64,000 nt of DNA from assembly GCF_004114795.1 (NCBI RefSeq), contig NZ_CP035311.1, positions 2,604,001 to 2,668,000 of the forward strand, in the 5' to 3' direction. This DNA comes from Janthinobacterium sp. 17J80-10 (GTDB taxonomy: Bacteria; Pseudomonadota; Gammaproteobacteria; Burkholderiales; Burkholderiaceae_D). This document shows, one piece after another, positions 42,688 to 51,355 of this stretch. The first letter of the stretch is position 1; the number at the start of each line of letters is the position of its first letter. The notes under the pieces are model-generated. The model saw only the letters and a list, made by a program, of their open reading frames with translations, was not told where the DNA came from and did no database searches. The translations under genes and the position numbers were made by a program.

Positions 42688-43767
42688 TTATTTACGGCTG
42701 ATCATGAAGTTCTGCATGCTCGATTCCGCCACCGAGAACCATTGATTCTGGTCTTGGCGGAACCGTTTCCAGGGCTCGTAAATCTTCCTGAACTTCGCGT
42801 TCTTGGATGCTTCTTCTTCCATGAAGGTGGTAGCGGATTTAGAGCACGCCTCCATGATTTCCTTGGAAAAGGCACGCAGCTTCACGCCCTGTTTCAACAT
42901 GCGCGCCAATGCGGCCGGGTTGCGGGCATCGTATTCTGCCTGCATCACCACATGCGCTTCATAGGTGGCGGTCTCGACGGCGGCCTGGTATTCCTTTGGC
43001 AGCTTTTCCCATTCCTTGATGCCGATGTAAAAAGATACCTGCAGGCTTGGCTCCCACCAGCCCGGCGTGTAGTAAAACGGCGCCACCTTGTTGAAGCCCA
43101 ACTTTTCATCGTCGTAGGGACCGATCCATTCAGCAGCGTCGATCGTGCCTTTTTCCAGCGCCGGATAGATATCACCGCCGGCGATCTGCTGCGGCACCAG
43201 CCCAAGCGGCTGCATTACGCGTCCGGCAAATGCGCTGATGCGCATCTTCAGCCCATTCAGGTCCTTGACCGTCTTGATTTCCCTGCGAAACCAGCCGCCC
43301 ATTTGCGCACCGGTGTTCCCGCCCTGGAAATTCATCACGCCATAGTCGCGGAAGAATTCACGCGTCAACTCACGTCCGCCTCCCTGATCGAACCAGGCAG
43401 TCTGCTGACGCGAATTCAAGCCAAACGGCACTGCCGCATCAAAAGCAAAGGTCGGATCCTTGCCAAAATAGTAGTAAGACGCGCTATGCCCCATTTCCAC
43501 GGTCCCTGCCTGTACCGCATCCAGCACCTGGAGTGCCGGGACAACTTCGCCGCCGGCGAATACGCGGATATTGAACTTGCCGCCGGTGAGCTGCGAGACG
43601 CGCTTGGAAAACGTTTCTGCCGCACCGTAAATAGTATCCAGCGATTTGGGAAAGCTCGACGCCAGGCGCCAGTTGATTGTCGGTTGCGATTGCGCCAGCG
43701 CCGGTGCGGCAATTGCACCTGCAGATGCGCCGACCGCTGCTTTTTTCAAGAATGACCGCCGTTCCAT
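42688..43767 (-). CDS. dctP: TRAP substrate-binding protein DctP, copy 2
   Basis: A 359-residue protein, the same length as copy 1 and clearly its tandem duplicate. The same Tat signal (MERRSFLKKA) and core motifs are present. Differences cluster in the mature domain, for example ALEKGTIDAAEWIGPYDDEK here against ALEKGTLDAVEWTTPYDDEK in copy 1, near the ligand-facing segment, so the two may bind different acids. ATG 43767 is chosen for the AAAGGAGA four bases before it; an upstream ATG at 43791 adds eight residues ahead of the Tat motif. Confidence 0.93.
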   Translation of the reverse strand: MERRSFLKKAAVGASAGAIAAPALAQSQPTINWRLASSFPKSLDTIYGAAETFSKRVSQLTGGKFNIRVFAGGEVVPALQVLDAVQAGTVEMGHSASYYYFGKDPTFAFDAAVPFGLNSRQQTAWFDQGGGRELTREFFRDYGVMNFQGGNTGAQMGGWFRREIKTVKDLNGLKMRISAFAGRVMQPLGLVPQQIAGGDIYPALEKGTIDAAEWIGPYDDEKLGFNKVAPFYYTPGWWEPSLQVSFYIGIKEWEKLPKEYQAAVETATYEAHVVMQAEYDARNPAALARMLKQGVKLRAFSKEIMEACSKSATTFMEEEASKNAKFRKIYEPWKRFRQDQNQWFSVAESSMQNFMISRK

Positions 43768-43940
43768 ATCGTCTCCTTTTATTAGGTTCACAGTTCACTG
43801 GCCAACAAGCTTTTGAGTTTCCGGATGGCAATAAATGCAAGGGCAGTTTATTGTGAAATTCAAAATGTCGCAACGCCAGCATCTACCGCAACGCAACATT
43901 GGCCGCGCAATTATCGTTACACAGCTGCTAGAACAAGGTG

Positions 43941-45305
43941 TCAACTTCCTGCAATCGTCATGCTTTCAATCAAAATAGAACCGGTTTCCTTGGTACCGCG
44001 GATCAGCGTATCAGTCCCGATCGCGGCAATTTGCGCAAACATTTCGCGCATGTTGCCGGCGATCGTAATTTCTTCCACCGGGTACTGGATCACGCCATTT
44101 TCGACCCAGTAGCCGGAAGCGCCGCGGGAATAGTCGCCCGTGACGTAGTTCACGCCCTGCCCCATCAACTCGGTCACGAGCAAGCCGGTATCCAGCTTTT
44201 TCAGCATGGCCTTGAAATCGTCGCCGGGCGCTGCCCTGGATGAAAACAGCTTGAGGTTATGCGAGCCGCCGGAGTTGCCGGTCGTTTTCATGCCCAGCTT
44301 GCGCGCCGAATAAGTTGAAAGGAAATAGCCCTCGACGACGCCGTCACGCACCACGTCACGACGGTGCGTTTTCACGCCTTCCTCGTCAAAAGGGGCTGAG
44401 CCGACTGCGCCGACCACGTGCGGATCTTCGACAATCTGGATATGCGGCGCAAAGACTGCCTTGCCCAGCGTATCGAGCAGGAAAGTCGATTTACGGTACA
44501 GCGCACCGCCCGACACTGCCTGCACAAAGGCCCCCAGCAATCCGGCAGCCAATGGCGCCTCGAACAGGACCGGGCACTTGCGGGTATCCAGCTTGCGCCC
44601 GTTCAGGCGCGCCAGTGCGCGTTCGGCGGCATACCGGCCAACGGCTTCGGGCGCAGCCAGCCTGGCCGGGTCGCGCATCGAGGAATACCAGTCGTCGCGC
44701 TGCATGTGGGCGCCCTTGCCCGCAATCGGCGCAACCGACAGGGTGTGCCGCGAAAACGGATAGCCGCCCATGAAGCCGCGCGAATTGGCCGACACGAATT
44801 GCGACTGCTGCGCATACACGCTGGCGCCTTCGCTATTGGTGATGCGCTTGTCGACGGCAAACGCCGCGTCCTCGGCGCGCCGCGCCAGTTCCGCGGCCTC
44901 ATCGGCGCCGATCAGCCAGGGGTAGCACAGCTGCAGGTCCAGCGGCGCCATTTCCAGGGAATCGGCGTCCGGCAGGCCCGCGCAATCATCTTCCGCAGTG
45001 AAACGGGCGATGTTGTAGGCCGCATCGACCGTATCCTGCAGGGCTTGCCGGGAAAAATCCGAAGTGCTGGCATTGCCGCGGCGGATATGGCCCTCCGCAC
45101 CCATGTAGACGGTGACGCCAATGCCCTTGTCCTTGTTTTGCTCGATGGTTTCGATACTTCCCTTGCGCACAGTCACAGCCAGGCCGCTGCCTTCGCTGAT
45201 ATCGACCGCCGCACCGGATGCGCCTTTTTCCTTTGCGTAGCGCAACACATCCTGTGCGAGTTGCTGCAACTGTTCCTGGCTGTGGGTAAATACGGAATCG
45301 CTCAT
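43941..45305 (-). CDS. pmbA: Metalloprotease subunit PmbA/TldE
   Basis: A 454-residue TldE-type protein. With TldD it forms a peptidase that degrades unfolded short peptides and processes some modified peptides such as microcin precursors. TldE itself lacks the zinc-binding site. Typical segments are VTVRKGSIETIEQNKDKG near the N-terminus, GSAPFDEEGV and the ending YPVEEITIAGNMREMF. The start at 45305 fits the family; a longer frame adds 27 unrelated residues. It is divergent from darP, a common arrangement. TldD is not in the window. Confidence 0.95.
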   Translation of the reverse strand: MSDSVFTHSQEQLQQLAQDVLRYAKEKGASGAAVDISEGSGLAVTVRKGSIETIEQNKDKGIGVTVYMGAEGHIRRGNASTSDFSRQALQDTVDAAYNIARFTAEDDCAGLPDADSLEMAPLDLQLCYPWLIGADEAAELARRAEDAAFAVDKRITNSEGASVYAQQSQFVSANSRGFMGGYPFSRHTLSVAPIAGKGAHMQRDDWYSSMRDPARLAAPEAVGRYAAERALARLNGRKLDTRKCPVLFEAPLAAGLLGAFVQAVSGGALYRKSTFLLDTLGKAVFAPHIQIVEDPHVVGAVGSAPFDEEGVKTHRRDVVRDGVVEGYFLSTYSARKLGMKTTGNSGGSHNLKLFSSRAAPGDDFKAMLKKLDTGLLVTELMGQGVNYVTGDYSRGASGYWVENGVIQYPVEEITIAGNMREMFAQIAAIGTDTLIRGTKETGSILIESMTIAGS

Positions 45306-45410
45306 GGGCTGAATGTCTTCTTTCTGGGGATAAGGGCTTTGACCGCAATCGACGGGAAAGCGGTTATGATAGCAGCCGTTAACCAAATTGCTTAAGCATC
45401 TCGCAAATCC

Positions 45411-46010
45411 ATGCCAAATCCTAACCGAGGCTCCTGCGGCTACCAGTCCAACGAATTCGAGCAGGAATACGACCGCCCCTCCAAATCCCAGTTAAAGCGC
45501 GAAATGACCGCGCTGCAAAAACTGGGGGCGGAATTGATAGCCAACTCGCGCGATCGCGTCAAACGCGTCCCCATGCCGGAAGACGTGCGCGACGCCATTC
45601 TCGAGTGCCAGAAAATCACGGATCACGAAGGCCGCCGCCGCCAGTTGCAGTACGTCGGCAAGAAGATGCGCACCCTCGAACCGCATGAAGTCGCCGCCAT
45701 CCAGAAAGTCATCGACAGCTGGCGCGGCACGTCCAAGGCGGAAGCCGCTGCCCTGCACCTGATCGAGCGCCGCCGCGACAAGCTGCTGGCCAATGACGGC
45801 GCCCTGACTGAGCTGGTGGCAGCCCACCCGGAACTGGATGCCCAGCACCTGCGCACCCTGATCCGCAACGCCCGCAAGGAACAGGCCGACAACAAGCCGC
45901 CCAAGGCTTACCGCGAAATCTTCCAGATCCTGAAAGGCCTCGAAAAGGAAGACGCCGCACAGGATGCCGACGCTGACGATCAAGCCGATGCCGAAGACGA
46001 CGAGGAATGA
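45411..46010 (+). CDS. darP: Ribosome-associated protein DarP (YjgA, DUF615)
   Basis: A 199-residue basic/acidic helical protein that takes part in late assembly of the 50S subunit. The family signature SKSQLKREMTALQKLGAEL and the ITDHEGRRRQLQYVGKKMR segment are present. The acidic tail (DAQDADADDQADAEDDEE) is typical of some relatives. It overlaps the start of the mog gene by 23 bases, so the two are probably coupled. Confidence 0.93.
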   Translation: MPNPNRGSCGYQSNEFEQEYDRPSKSQLKREMTALQKLGAELIANSRDRVKRVPMPEDVRDAILECQKITDHEGRRRQLQYVGKKMRTLEPHEVAAIQKVIDSWRGTSKAEAAALHLIERRRDKLLANDGALTELVAAHPELDAQHLRTLIRNARKEQADNKPPKAYREIFQILKGLEKEDAAQDADADDQADAEDDEE

Positions 46011-46608
46011 TCCGGATGAGCTGGTAATCGGCCTGGTCTCGATTTCCGACCGCGCATCCGCCGGCATTTACCAGGACCAGGGCTTGCCTGCCCTGCAGGA
46101 ATGGTTCACGGCCGCGCTTGCCAGCCCCTGGCGCATGGAGTCGCGCCTGATCCCTGACGACCGCGCAAGCATCGAACAGACACTGGTCGAACTGGTGGAG
46201 GTCGCCGGTTGCGACCTCGTGCTGACGACTGGCGGCACCGGCCCGTCGCGCCGGGATGTGACGCCCGAAGCCACGCTCGCCGTCGCCACGAAGGAAATGC
46301 CCGGTTTCGGCGAACAGATGCGCCAGATCAGCCTGCAGTTCGTGCCGACCGCCATCCTGTCGCGCCAGGTCGCGGTGATCCGCGAGACCGCGGACCATGC
46401 CGCACTGATCATGAACCTGCCGGGCCAGCCCAAGTCCATCAAGGAAACGCTGGAGGGCTTGAAGGATGCCGACGGCAAGACCCTGGTGCAGGGTATTTTC
46501 GCCGCTGTTCCCTATTGCATCGACCTGATCGGCGGCCCCTATATCGAAACGCATGACGCCGTGTGCAAGGCCTTCCGGCCAAAATCCGCCATCCGCCCAA
46601 AATCCTGA
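45988..46608 (+). CDS. mog: Molybdopterin adenylyltransferase
   Basis: A 206-residue MoaB/Mog-fold enzyme that adenylylates molybdopterin before molybdenum insertion. The signature TTGGTGPSRRDVTPEA is present, with the N-terminal strand VIGLVSISDRA and the closing IKETLEGL motif. The start at 45988 lies inside darP; an in-frame ATG at 45964 is possible too. No clear ribosome site is seen, consistent with coupling to darP. Length is close to that of E. coli Mog (about 195 residues). Confidence 0.92.
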   Translation: MPKTTRNDPDELVIGLVSISDRASAGIYQDQGLPALQEWFTAALASPWRMESRLIPDDRASIEQTLVELVEVAGCDLVLTTGGTGPSRRDVTPEATLAVATKEMPGFGEQMRQISLQFVPTAILSRQVAVIRETADHAALIMNLPGQPKSIKETLEGLKDADGKTLVQGIFAAVPYCIDLIGGPYIETHDAVCKAFRPKSAIRPKS

Positions 46609-46629
46609 ACCCAACCATCCTTGCCCAGC

Positions 46630-47304
46630 ATGAGCGACGCCCTTCTTGAATCGATCCAGATCGACACCGCCCCCAATCCGACCGTCTCCATCATCTGGAT
46701 GCATGGCCTGGGCGCCGATGGTTCCGACTTCGTGCCCATCGTGCGCGAACTGGACTTGTCGGGGTGCCCGGCGATCCGCTTCATCTTTCCGCATGCGCCC
46801 ATGATGCCGGTGACCATGAACGGCGGCTACGTGATGCGCTCGTGGTACGACATCCTGCTGGGCGAAGATTTGACCCGCCGCGAAGATGAAGGCGGCTTGC
46901 GCAATTCACAGGCAGCGATCGAACAATTGATCGCCCGCGAAAAGGCCCGCGGCATCCCCTCGAACCGCATCCTGCTCGCCGGCTTTTCGCAAGGCTGCGC
47001 CATGACGCTGCAAACCGGCTTGCGCCATCCGGAGCCGCTCGGCGGCCTGCTGTGCCTGTCGGGATACCTGCCGCTGGCTGACGTGGTCGCAGCAGAATGC
47101 CATGCCGCCAACCACGCCACGCCGATTTTCATGACGCATGGCACAGGCGACCCGGTGATCCCGCTGCAGCGCGCCGAAGCTTCGCGCGACTTACTGGCCG
47201 GACTCGGCCACAATGTAGAATGGCATGCATACCCGATGCAACACTCCGTCTGCATGGAAGAAATCGACGATATCGGCGGCTGGCTCGAGCGCGTGCTGGC
47301 CTGA
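46630..47304 (+). CDS. Carboxylesterase / acyl-protein thioesterase-like hydrolase
   Basis: A 224-residue alpha/beta hydrolase of the phospholipase/carboxylesterase family. Ser120 in GFSQG, Asp174 in GTGDPVIP and His205 in QHSVC form the triad. The oxyanion segment MHGLGADG is at 24-31. No signal peptide; cytoplasmic. The open frame starts with TTG at 46621, but ATG 46630 is preferred. The natural substrate is unknown; relatives hydrolyse short-chain esters. Confidence 0.9.
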   Translation: MSDALLESIQIDTAPNPTVSIIWMHGLGADGSDFVPIVRELDLSGCPAIRFIFPHAPMMPVTMNGGYVMRSWYDILLGEDLTRREDEGGLRNSQAAIEQLIAREKARGIPSNRILLAGFSQGCAMTLQTGLRHPEPLGGLLCLSGYLPLADVVAAECHAANHATPIFMTHGTGDPVIPLQRAEASRDLLAGLGHNVEWHAYPMQHSVCMEEIDDIGGWLERVLA

Positions 47305-47333
47305 ATCTCACCTCCTGACCTGACTTACTCACA

Positions 47334-47921
47334 ATGAGCCGGAAACATTTGGACCTGGGCTGCGGTGCGCGCCCGAAAAACCCCTTTGGCCATCCCGAAC
47401 TGTACGGCGTGGACATCCGCGCCGACGCCGGCGGCGAAGGCATACAGATCGCCCGCGCCAACCTGAGCGTCGAGCCCATCCCGTTTGCCGACAACATGTT
47501 CGATTCGGTCTCGGCCTATGATTTTTTCGAGCATGTGCCGCGCGTGGCGCTCGACTATGCAAACCAGAGTTCGCGCTTTCCCTTCATCGAACTCATGAAC
47601 GAGATCTGGCGCGTGCTCAAGCACGACGGCATCCTGTATGCAATCACGCCGGCCTACCCGCATGACAAGGCCTTCCGCGACCCCACCCACGTCAACATCA
47701 TCACGGGCAAGACACACCGCTACTTCACCGAACCCCACGTCATCGGGCGCATGTATGGCTTTCATGGCAGTTTCAGGTTGAAACGGCAGTGCCGCGTACA
47801 TCCACGCGGCGCCTATGAACCTACACATCCCGGCCTGGGGCACCGCCTGAAAAGCCTTGGCGAACGCCTGACCGGCCAGCAATCGCACCTGGTGTGGGAA
47901 TTTGCTGCGATCAAGCCGTAG
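47334..47921 (+). CDS. SAM-dependent methyltransferase
   Basis: A 195-residue class I methyltransferase (Methyltransf_11 type). Motif I is LDLGCGARPKNPFGH, followed by the acidic GVDIRAD, and the post-motif region FDSVSAYDFFEHVPR. The substrate cannot be predicted; the LMNEIWRVLKHDG segment and the FRDPTHVN motif recur in small-molecule and cell-surface methyltransferases. It follows the esterase by 29 bases. Its 3' end overlaps the frame of an EAL gene fragment on the other strand. Confidence 0.85.
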   Translation: MSRKHLDLGCGARPKNPFGHPELYGVDIRADAGGEGIQIARANLSVEPIPFADNMFDSVSAYDFFEHVPRVALDYANQSSRFPFIELMNEIWRVLKHDGILYAITPAYPHDKAFRDPTHVNIITGKTHRYFTEPHVIGRMYGFHGSFRLKRQCRVHPRGAYEPTHPGLGHRLKSLGERLTGQQSHLVWEFAAIKP

Positions 47922-48176
47922 ACGGCGCAGACTTAGGTAGAAAAACGGCAGCAAAAAATGTCTGCAAATGTGCCGCAGGCAGCTCCATGCTAAAAAATAG
48001 CCCTGCATGGAGTCGCACTCCTGTTCATGCAAAAAGTTCAGTTGTTCCAGAGTCTCCACGCCTTCCACGGCGATTTCCAGTTTCATGCTGTGCGCAAGGG
48101 CGATGATTGCCTTGACAATCGCCGCATCGTCGGTGTCCGTCGTAATGTCTCGCACAAATTTTCCGGGCAGGATCAC
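47911..48176 (-). pseudogene. EAL-domain (c-di-GMP phosphodiesterase) C-terminal fragment
   Basis: About 85 codons of an EAL domain end. The in-frame part reads FVRDITTDTDDAAIVKAI, then VEGVETLEQLNFL and SMQGYF, which are the last two conserved blocks of EAL phosphodiesterases. Everything before, including the EAL motif, is missing. The tail is in another frame: adding one T to the six-base run at 47992-47997 restores QGYFFSMELPAAHLQTFF, a good match to the usual QGYxFSxPLPA ending. The remnant thus has both a large 5' deletion and a one-base frameshift; the latter could also be a sequencing error. Confidence 0.75.
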
Positions 48177-48398
48177 ACCGTTTTGCTAACCCTGATGAGC
48201 GGAGGCGAGTGCGTTACTCGAAGAACGATTGTCGAAGCATTCGGCGAAGATTTCCTGGAATATGATCAGCGTCGGCTGGACACACAAATGCGGCGCTTGC
48301 GGCGCAAGGTCAAGGAGGCTTGCAGCCAAGCGCTGCCGGTCAACACTTTACGCGCGATCGGTTACTGTTTTTATGCCAAAACGAAAATCTACCGATAG
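48174..48398 (+). pseudogene. Winged-helix (OmpR-type) regulator C-terminal fragment
   Basis: The last 70 or so codons match the DNA-binding domain of OmpR/PhoB response regulators: LMSGGECVTRRTIVEAF, then DQRRLDTQMRRLRRKV and TLRAIGYCFY. No receiver domain and no proper start codon context precede it; instead the frame runs back into the antisense of the EAL fragment. The break point lies near 48176. I read it as a regulator truncated by the same rearrangement that cut the EAL gene. Confidence 0.65.
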
Positions 48399-48553
48399 GC
48401 GTCGATGTTGATTCCCCTGCGCCGCGATTGGATTGGTGATGGCACGCAACCTGCATCCCCTGAGTGAGTGCACTCAGGTTTGCTCAGATTCGCTCATAAA
48501 GTTTCCATTTGGAAATGCCTATACTGGTTGCTTTACAGCCACTTGCGACCACC
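48399..48553 (+). promoter_or_regulatory. Upstream region of the lectin-like exoprotein gene
   Basis: CCTGAGTG (48459-48466) and CACTCAGG (48471-48478) form a perfect 8-bp dyad with a 4-base loop. TTTCCA/TGGAAA (48502-48515) is a second. A TATACT (48520-48525) could be the -10, 28 bases before the start codon, but I find no good -35, so an activator may be needed. No ribosome site stands out. Confidence 0.45.
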
Positions 48554-51355
48554 ATGAAAAAATTAATGTTCCAGGCCGGCTTCCTGCTGCTCGGCGCCAC
48601 CGTACTCCACATGCCAGTGCACGCACAAGGCGTCCCGGAAATCACACCGTCGCTGAAGAAGATGCTGGGTGCCCTGCCCATCGCGGAAGCCAGGGATCAG
48701 GTGCAGGGCATGGTCGGCGCCTTGAAGAAAACCAGCTGCGGCGGCAATCTCACGGGTTGCTACATGACCCAGTCGGGCCCCTTGCAGCTGTACTTCTTCA
48801 CCAGCGGAACCTCACAACAAACCCTGCTGCTGGTGGTCGACAAGTCCATGAAGATGCCCAGGCTGCTGGGGGAGAAAGCGCAAAAAGTGATGGGCGAAAC
48901 CTCGCTGAGCGCGCCCATCATTTCCATTTCCACGACCGACTACGAGCTGGGCAACATCAAGATGCCGCCCGCGCTGCAAAAAGTGGTGCGCGATAACTAC
49001 TTCAATGTCAACACCCTGTCTTTCTCCAGCGGCGTGCAGCTCGCGGCCCGCGCCAACCTGGGCGGCGCTATCAAGTTGGCGATGGAGTCCATGGGCGTAA
49101 AGGGCAACGAGATGACGATGCGTGCCGCCGTGGTGATGCCGATCCCGACCGACTTAGCGGGCGGTGCCGGTGCTGGCGCCGCTGCGGCTGACGCCGTCGC
49201 TCATGGCAACACCATGAAGCAAGCGGGAGCCGATGCCATGAAACCCGAGGCCTTTGTGGAGTTCCAGTTTGCTCCCAAGACCTCTTTGAATTTCGGCATG
49301 CCACAAATGACGCTGACGGACGCCACGTTCTTCCTCAACAACGCCCTGGTCTTCGGCTACAAGGGCAACGCGGCCTACAAGGGCGCCACCGACAAGAAAG
49401 TCCTCACCCAGTTCCAGACGCCACTCACCCCGGCGGGTGGCATGGATCTGCTGGACTTCTCATTCCGCATGTCGACCCCCGCCAACTTCACCATGGAGGA
49501 TGCAGCCCATGTGATGATCGCCATGGCTTCACCCGACCCCCGCCTGAAGAAGTACGGTGGTGGGTTTATCCGCAACATCGAGACGTTCAAGGACCCTCTG
49601 TTTGCCATGTCCGCCCCGCTGTCAGCAATCCAGTTGCGCAACCCAACACCGGCACCGGAGTACCGTTTTGGTGATAGCAGCAAACCCTTCCCTGACGATA
49701 ACAAGTACTTCAACCTCGCCGTTCTCGGCCCGCTGGCCGAGGGTGGCCCGCTGATGAAAGCTGCTGGCGACGTGAACATCCTGGGGCAAAAGATGGGTTG
49801 GCTAGCAGCCTCAGCAGGCCTGGACGGGCTGCGTAGCGAAATCGGCAGGGCTCTCACGCTCAAACTCGGGCCCCTGGGCAAAGTCAGCTTCAACATGACG
49901 CAAACCACGGCCATAAGTATCTTGATGCGAGAAATGGGCTTGGAGGGCAACTTTGCTGGCCAGAAGGTGAAGGTGACTATGCACGGCGGTGTCCCGGTGG
50001 AGGGCATGAGCAGCGGCTCCGTGAAGCCGCCGGAAGGCACTTTGGAGATTGAAGTCAACGCCAGTTGCGTGAACCCCTTCGAGATCAAGACCAAGATGAA
50101 GCTCCAAGCCAGCACCGATCTTGACAAGGTGTTTGAAGGCGAGGGCGGAGTCAACGTCGATCCGGCTAAAATCCCTGGTTGTTTCGGCAAGGAACTGGAA
50201 GCCGCCTATAACAAGATCGCGGGCGAGTACAAAAACCTCAGCGGTTATACGGCCAACGCCGCCAATGCTGAGTTGAAAAAAATAAGTGATGCGGCGGCAG
50301 CCGCACAGCGGGCCGCCGAAGCCGAAGCGCAAAAAGCCGCCAAGGCAGCCGAGCAGGAAGCACAGAGAGCCGCGGAAGCTGCCCGTAAAGAATATGACAA
50401 CGTCAAGAACGCCGCGCGCGATGTGGCCAGCAAGACCTCCAACGCCGCCAACAAAGCCTTTAACGATGCAGGCAACGCCTTCAAAAAACTCGGTAAGAAA
50501 AAGAAGCACAAGAAGGGCCCAGATCCCCTCTTTGCTGCGTCCGTTTTTGATTGGGACTTCTACTACGACCACGCACCCGATGTATTGGCCATCAACATGG
50601 ACCTGGCCACGCACTGGCAAATCTACGGCCTTGACCAAGGTAGGCAGGCCAGCCCCGAGTTCAGTGCGACTTTCTACAGGAACCGCTATCTTGATGTTCA
50701 GCAGTTATGCAGCGCGAGCGACCTGCGTTGCGTGGTACAGCACTGGCTGGACTATGGTATTCGGCAAGGGCGCCAGGGCAGCAGCGACTTCAGCGTCGCC
50801 AGTTACCTGGATCGCTATCCAGATCTTCAAAATGCCTTTGGTAAAGCCAACTATGAAGACGCACTCGACCACTGGATCAACTATGGGGAAATCCAGGGTC
50901 GTGACGGTCGACCCGCCTCCAATGTCCAAGGGACTTTGATCGGCATGCAGCAAGTTGGCGGTGGCGGTGGTGCCCCTTGGGATGACTACACCACCTGCCA
51001 AGGTCAATACGTGATTGGGTTTCGTATCCGCGCTGGTGCAAGGGTGGATGGTTTGCAGTTCCTTTATCCCAATGGCTGGGGGGCCGTGCACGGCAACTTG
51101 GGCAACGCGCCCTACACCGCCGAGGTAGTGCTGCCCGCCGGTCACTACTTCTACGAGGTCCACTCTCGCAGCGGCACCACCGTAGACGCATTTGGCATGA
51201 TCAGCAGCGGGGGTGTTAGCTATGGCATGTTTGGCGGCAGTGGCGGCACCTTCCAAGCCTACCAGGTCCCCGGAACTGAAAGGCTCGGCTGCATGATGGG
51301 GCGCGCGGGCTCCGGAATTGACCAGCTCACCTTCTCTCGTACAGGACCACGCTGA
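48554..51355 (+). CDS. Large exported multidomain protein with jacalin-like C-terminus
   Basis: A 933-residue protein. Residues 1-25 are a signal peptide (ending VHA before QG). Residues 26-575 are a Gly/Met-rich region I do not recognise, with cysteines at 62 and 69 and again at 505 and 543. Residues 576-655 are an Ala/Lys/Glu-rich helical stretch ending in a poly-lysine patch (KLGKKKKHKKGP). Then come three repeats (665-698, 703-741, 746-784) with Y-x-x-x-x-P/L-D at the start and HW-x-x-YG-x-x-QGR at the end. Residues 800-925 resemble a jacalin-like lectin fold (GGGGAPWDD, VDGLQFLYPNG, YGMFGGSGGTF). It probably acts outside the cell and binds glycans (inference). Base composition looks somewhat less GC-rich than neighbours. 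Confidence 0.82.
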   Translation: MKKLMFQAGFLLLGATVLHMPVHAQGVPEITPSLKKMLGALPIAEARDQVQGMVGALKKTSCGGNLTGCYMTQSGPLQLYFFTSGTSQQTLLLVVDKSMKMPRLLGEKAQKVMGETSLSAPIISISTTDYELGNIKMPPALQKVVRDNYFNVNTLSFSSGVQLAARANLGGAIKLAMESMGVKGNEMTMRAAVVMPIPTDLAGGAGAGAAAADAVAHGNTMKQAGADAMKPEAFVEFQFAPKTSLNFGMPQMTLTDATFFLNNALVFGYKGNAAYKGATDKKVLTQFQTPLTPAGGMDLLDFSFRMSTPANFTMEDAAHVMIAMASPDPRLKKYGGGFIRNIETFKDPLFAMSAPLSAIQLRNPTPAPEYRFGDSSKPFPDDNKYFNLAVLGPLAEGGPLMKAAGDVNILGQKMGWLAASAGLDGLRSEIGRALTLKLGPLGKVSFNMTQTTAISILMREMGLEGNFAGQKVKVTMHGGVPVEGMSSGSVKPPEGTLEIEVNASCVNPFEIKTKMKLQASTDLDKVFEGEGGVNVDPAKIPGCFGKELEAAYNKIAGEYKNLSGYTANAANAELKKISDAAAAAQRAAEAEAQKAAKAAEQEAQRAAEAARKEYDNVKNAARDVASKTSNAANKAFNDAGNAFKKLGKKKKHKKGPDPLFAASVFDWDFYYDHAPDVLAINMDLATHWQIYGLDQGRQASPEFSATFYRNRYLDVQQLCSASDLRCVVQHWLDYGIRQGRQGSSDFSVASYLDRYPDLQNAFGKANYEDALDHWINYGEIQGRDGRPASNVQGTLIGMQQVGGGGGAPWDDYTTCQGQYVIGFRIRAGARVDGLQFLYPNGWGAVHGNLGNAPYTAEVVLPAGHYFYEVHSRSGTTVDAFGMISSGGVSYGMFGGSGGTFQAYQVPGTERLGCMMGRAGSGIDQLTFSRTGPR

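Noticed and set aside
47325-48176. 283-codon minus-strand frame read as one intact gene
   Set aside because: Only its first 60 or so codons resemble an EAL domain; the rest is antisense to the methyltransferase gene.
48027-48398. 123-codon frame read as an intact regulator
   Set aside because: Only the last 70 codons match a winged helix; the first part is antisense of the EAL fragment.
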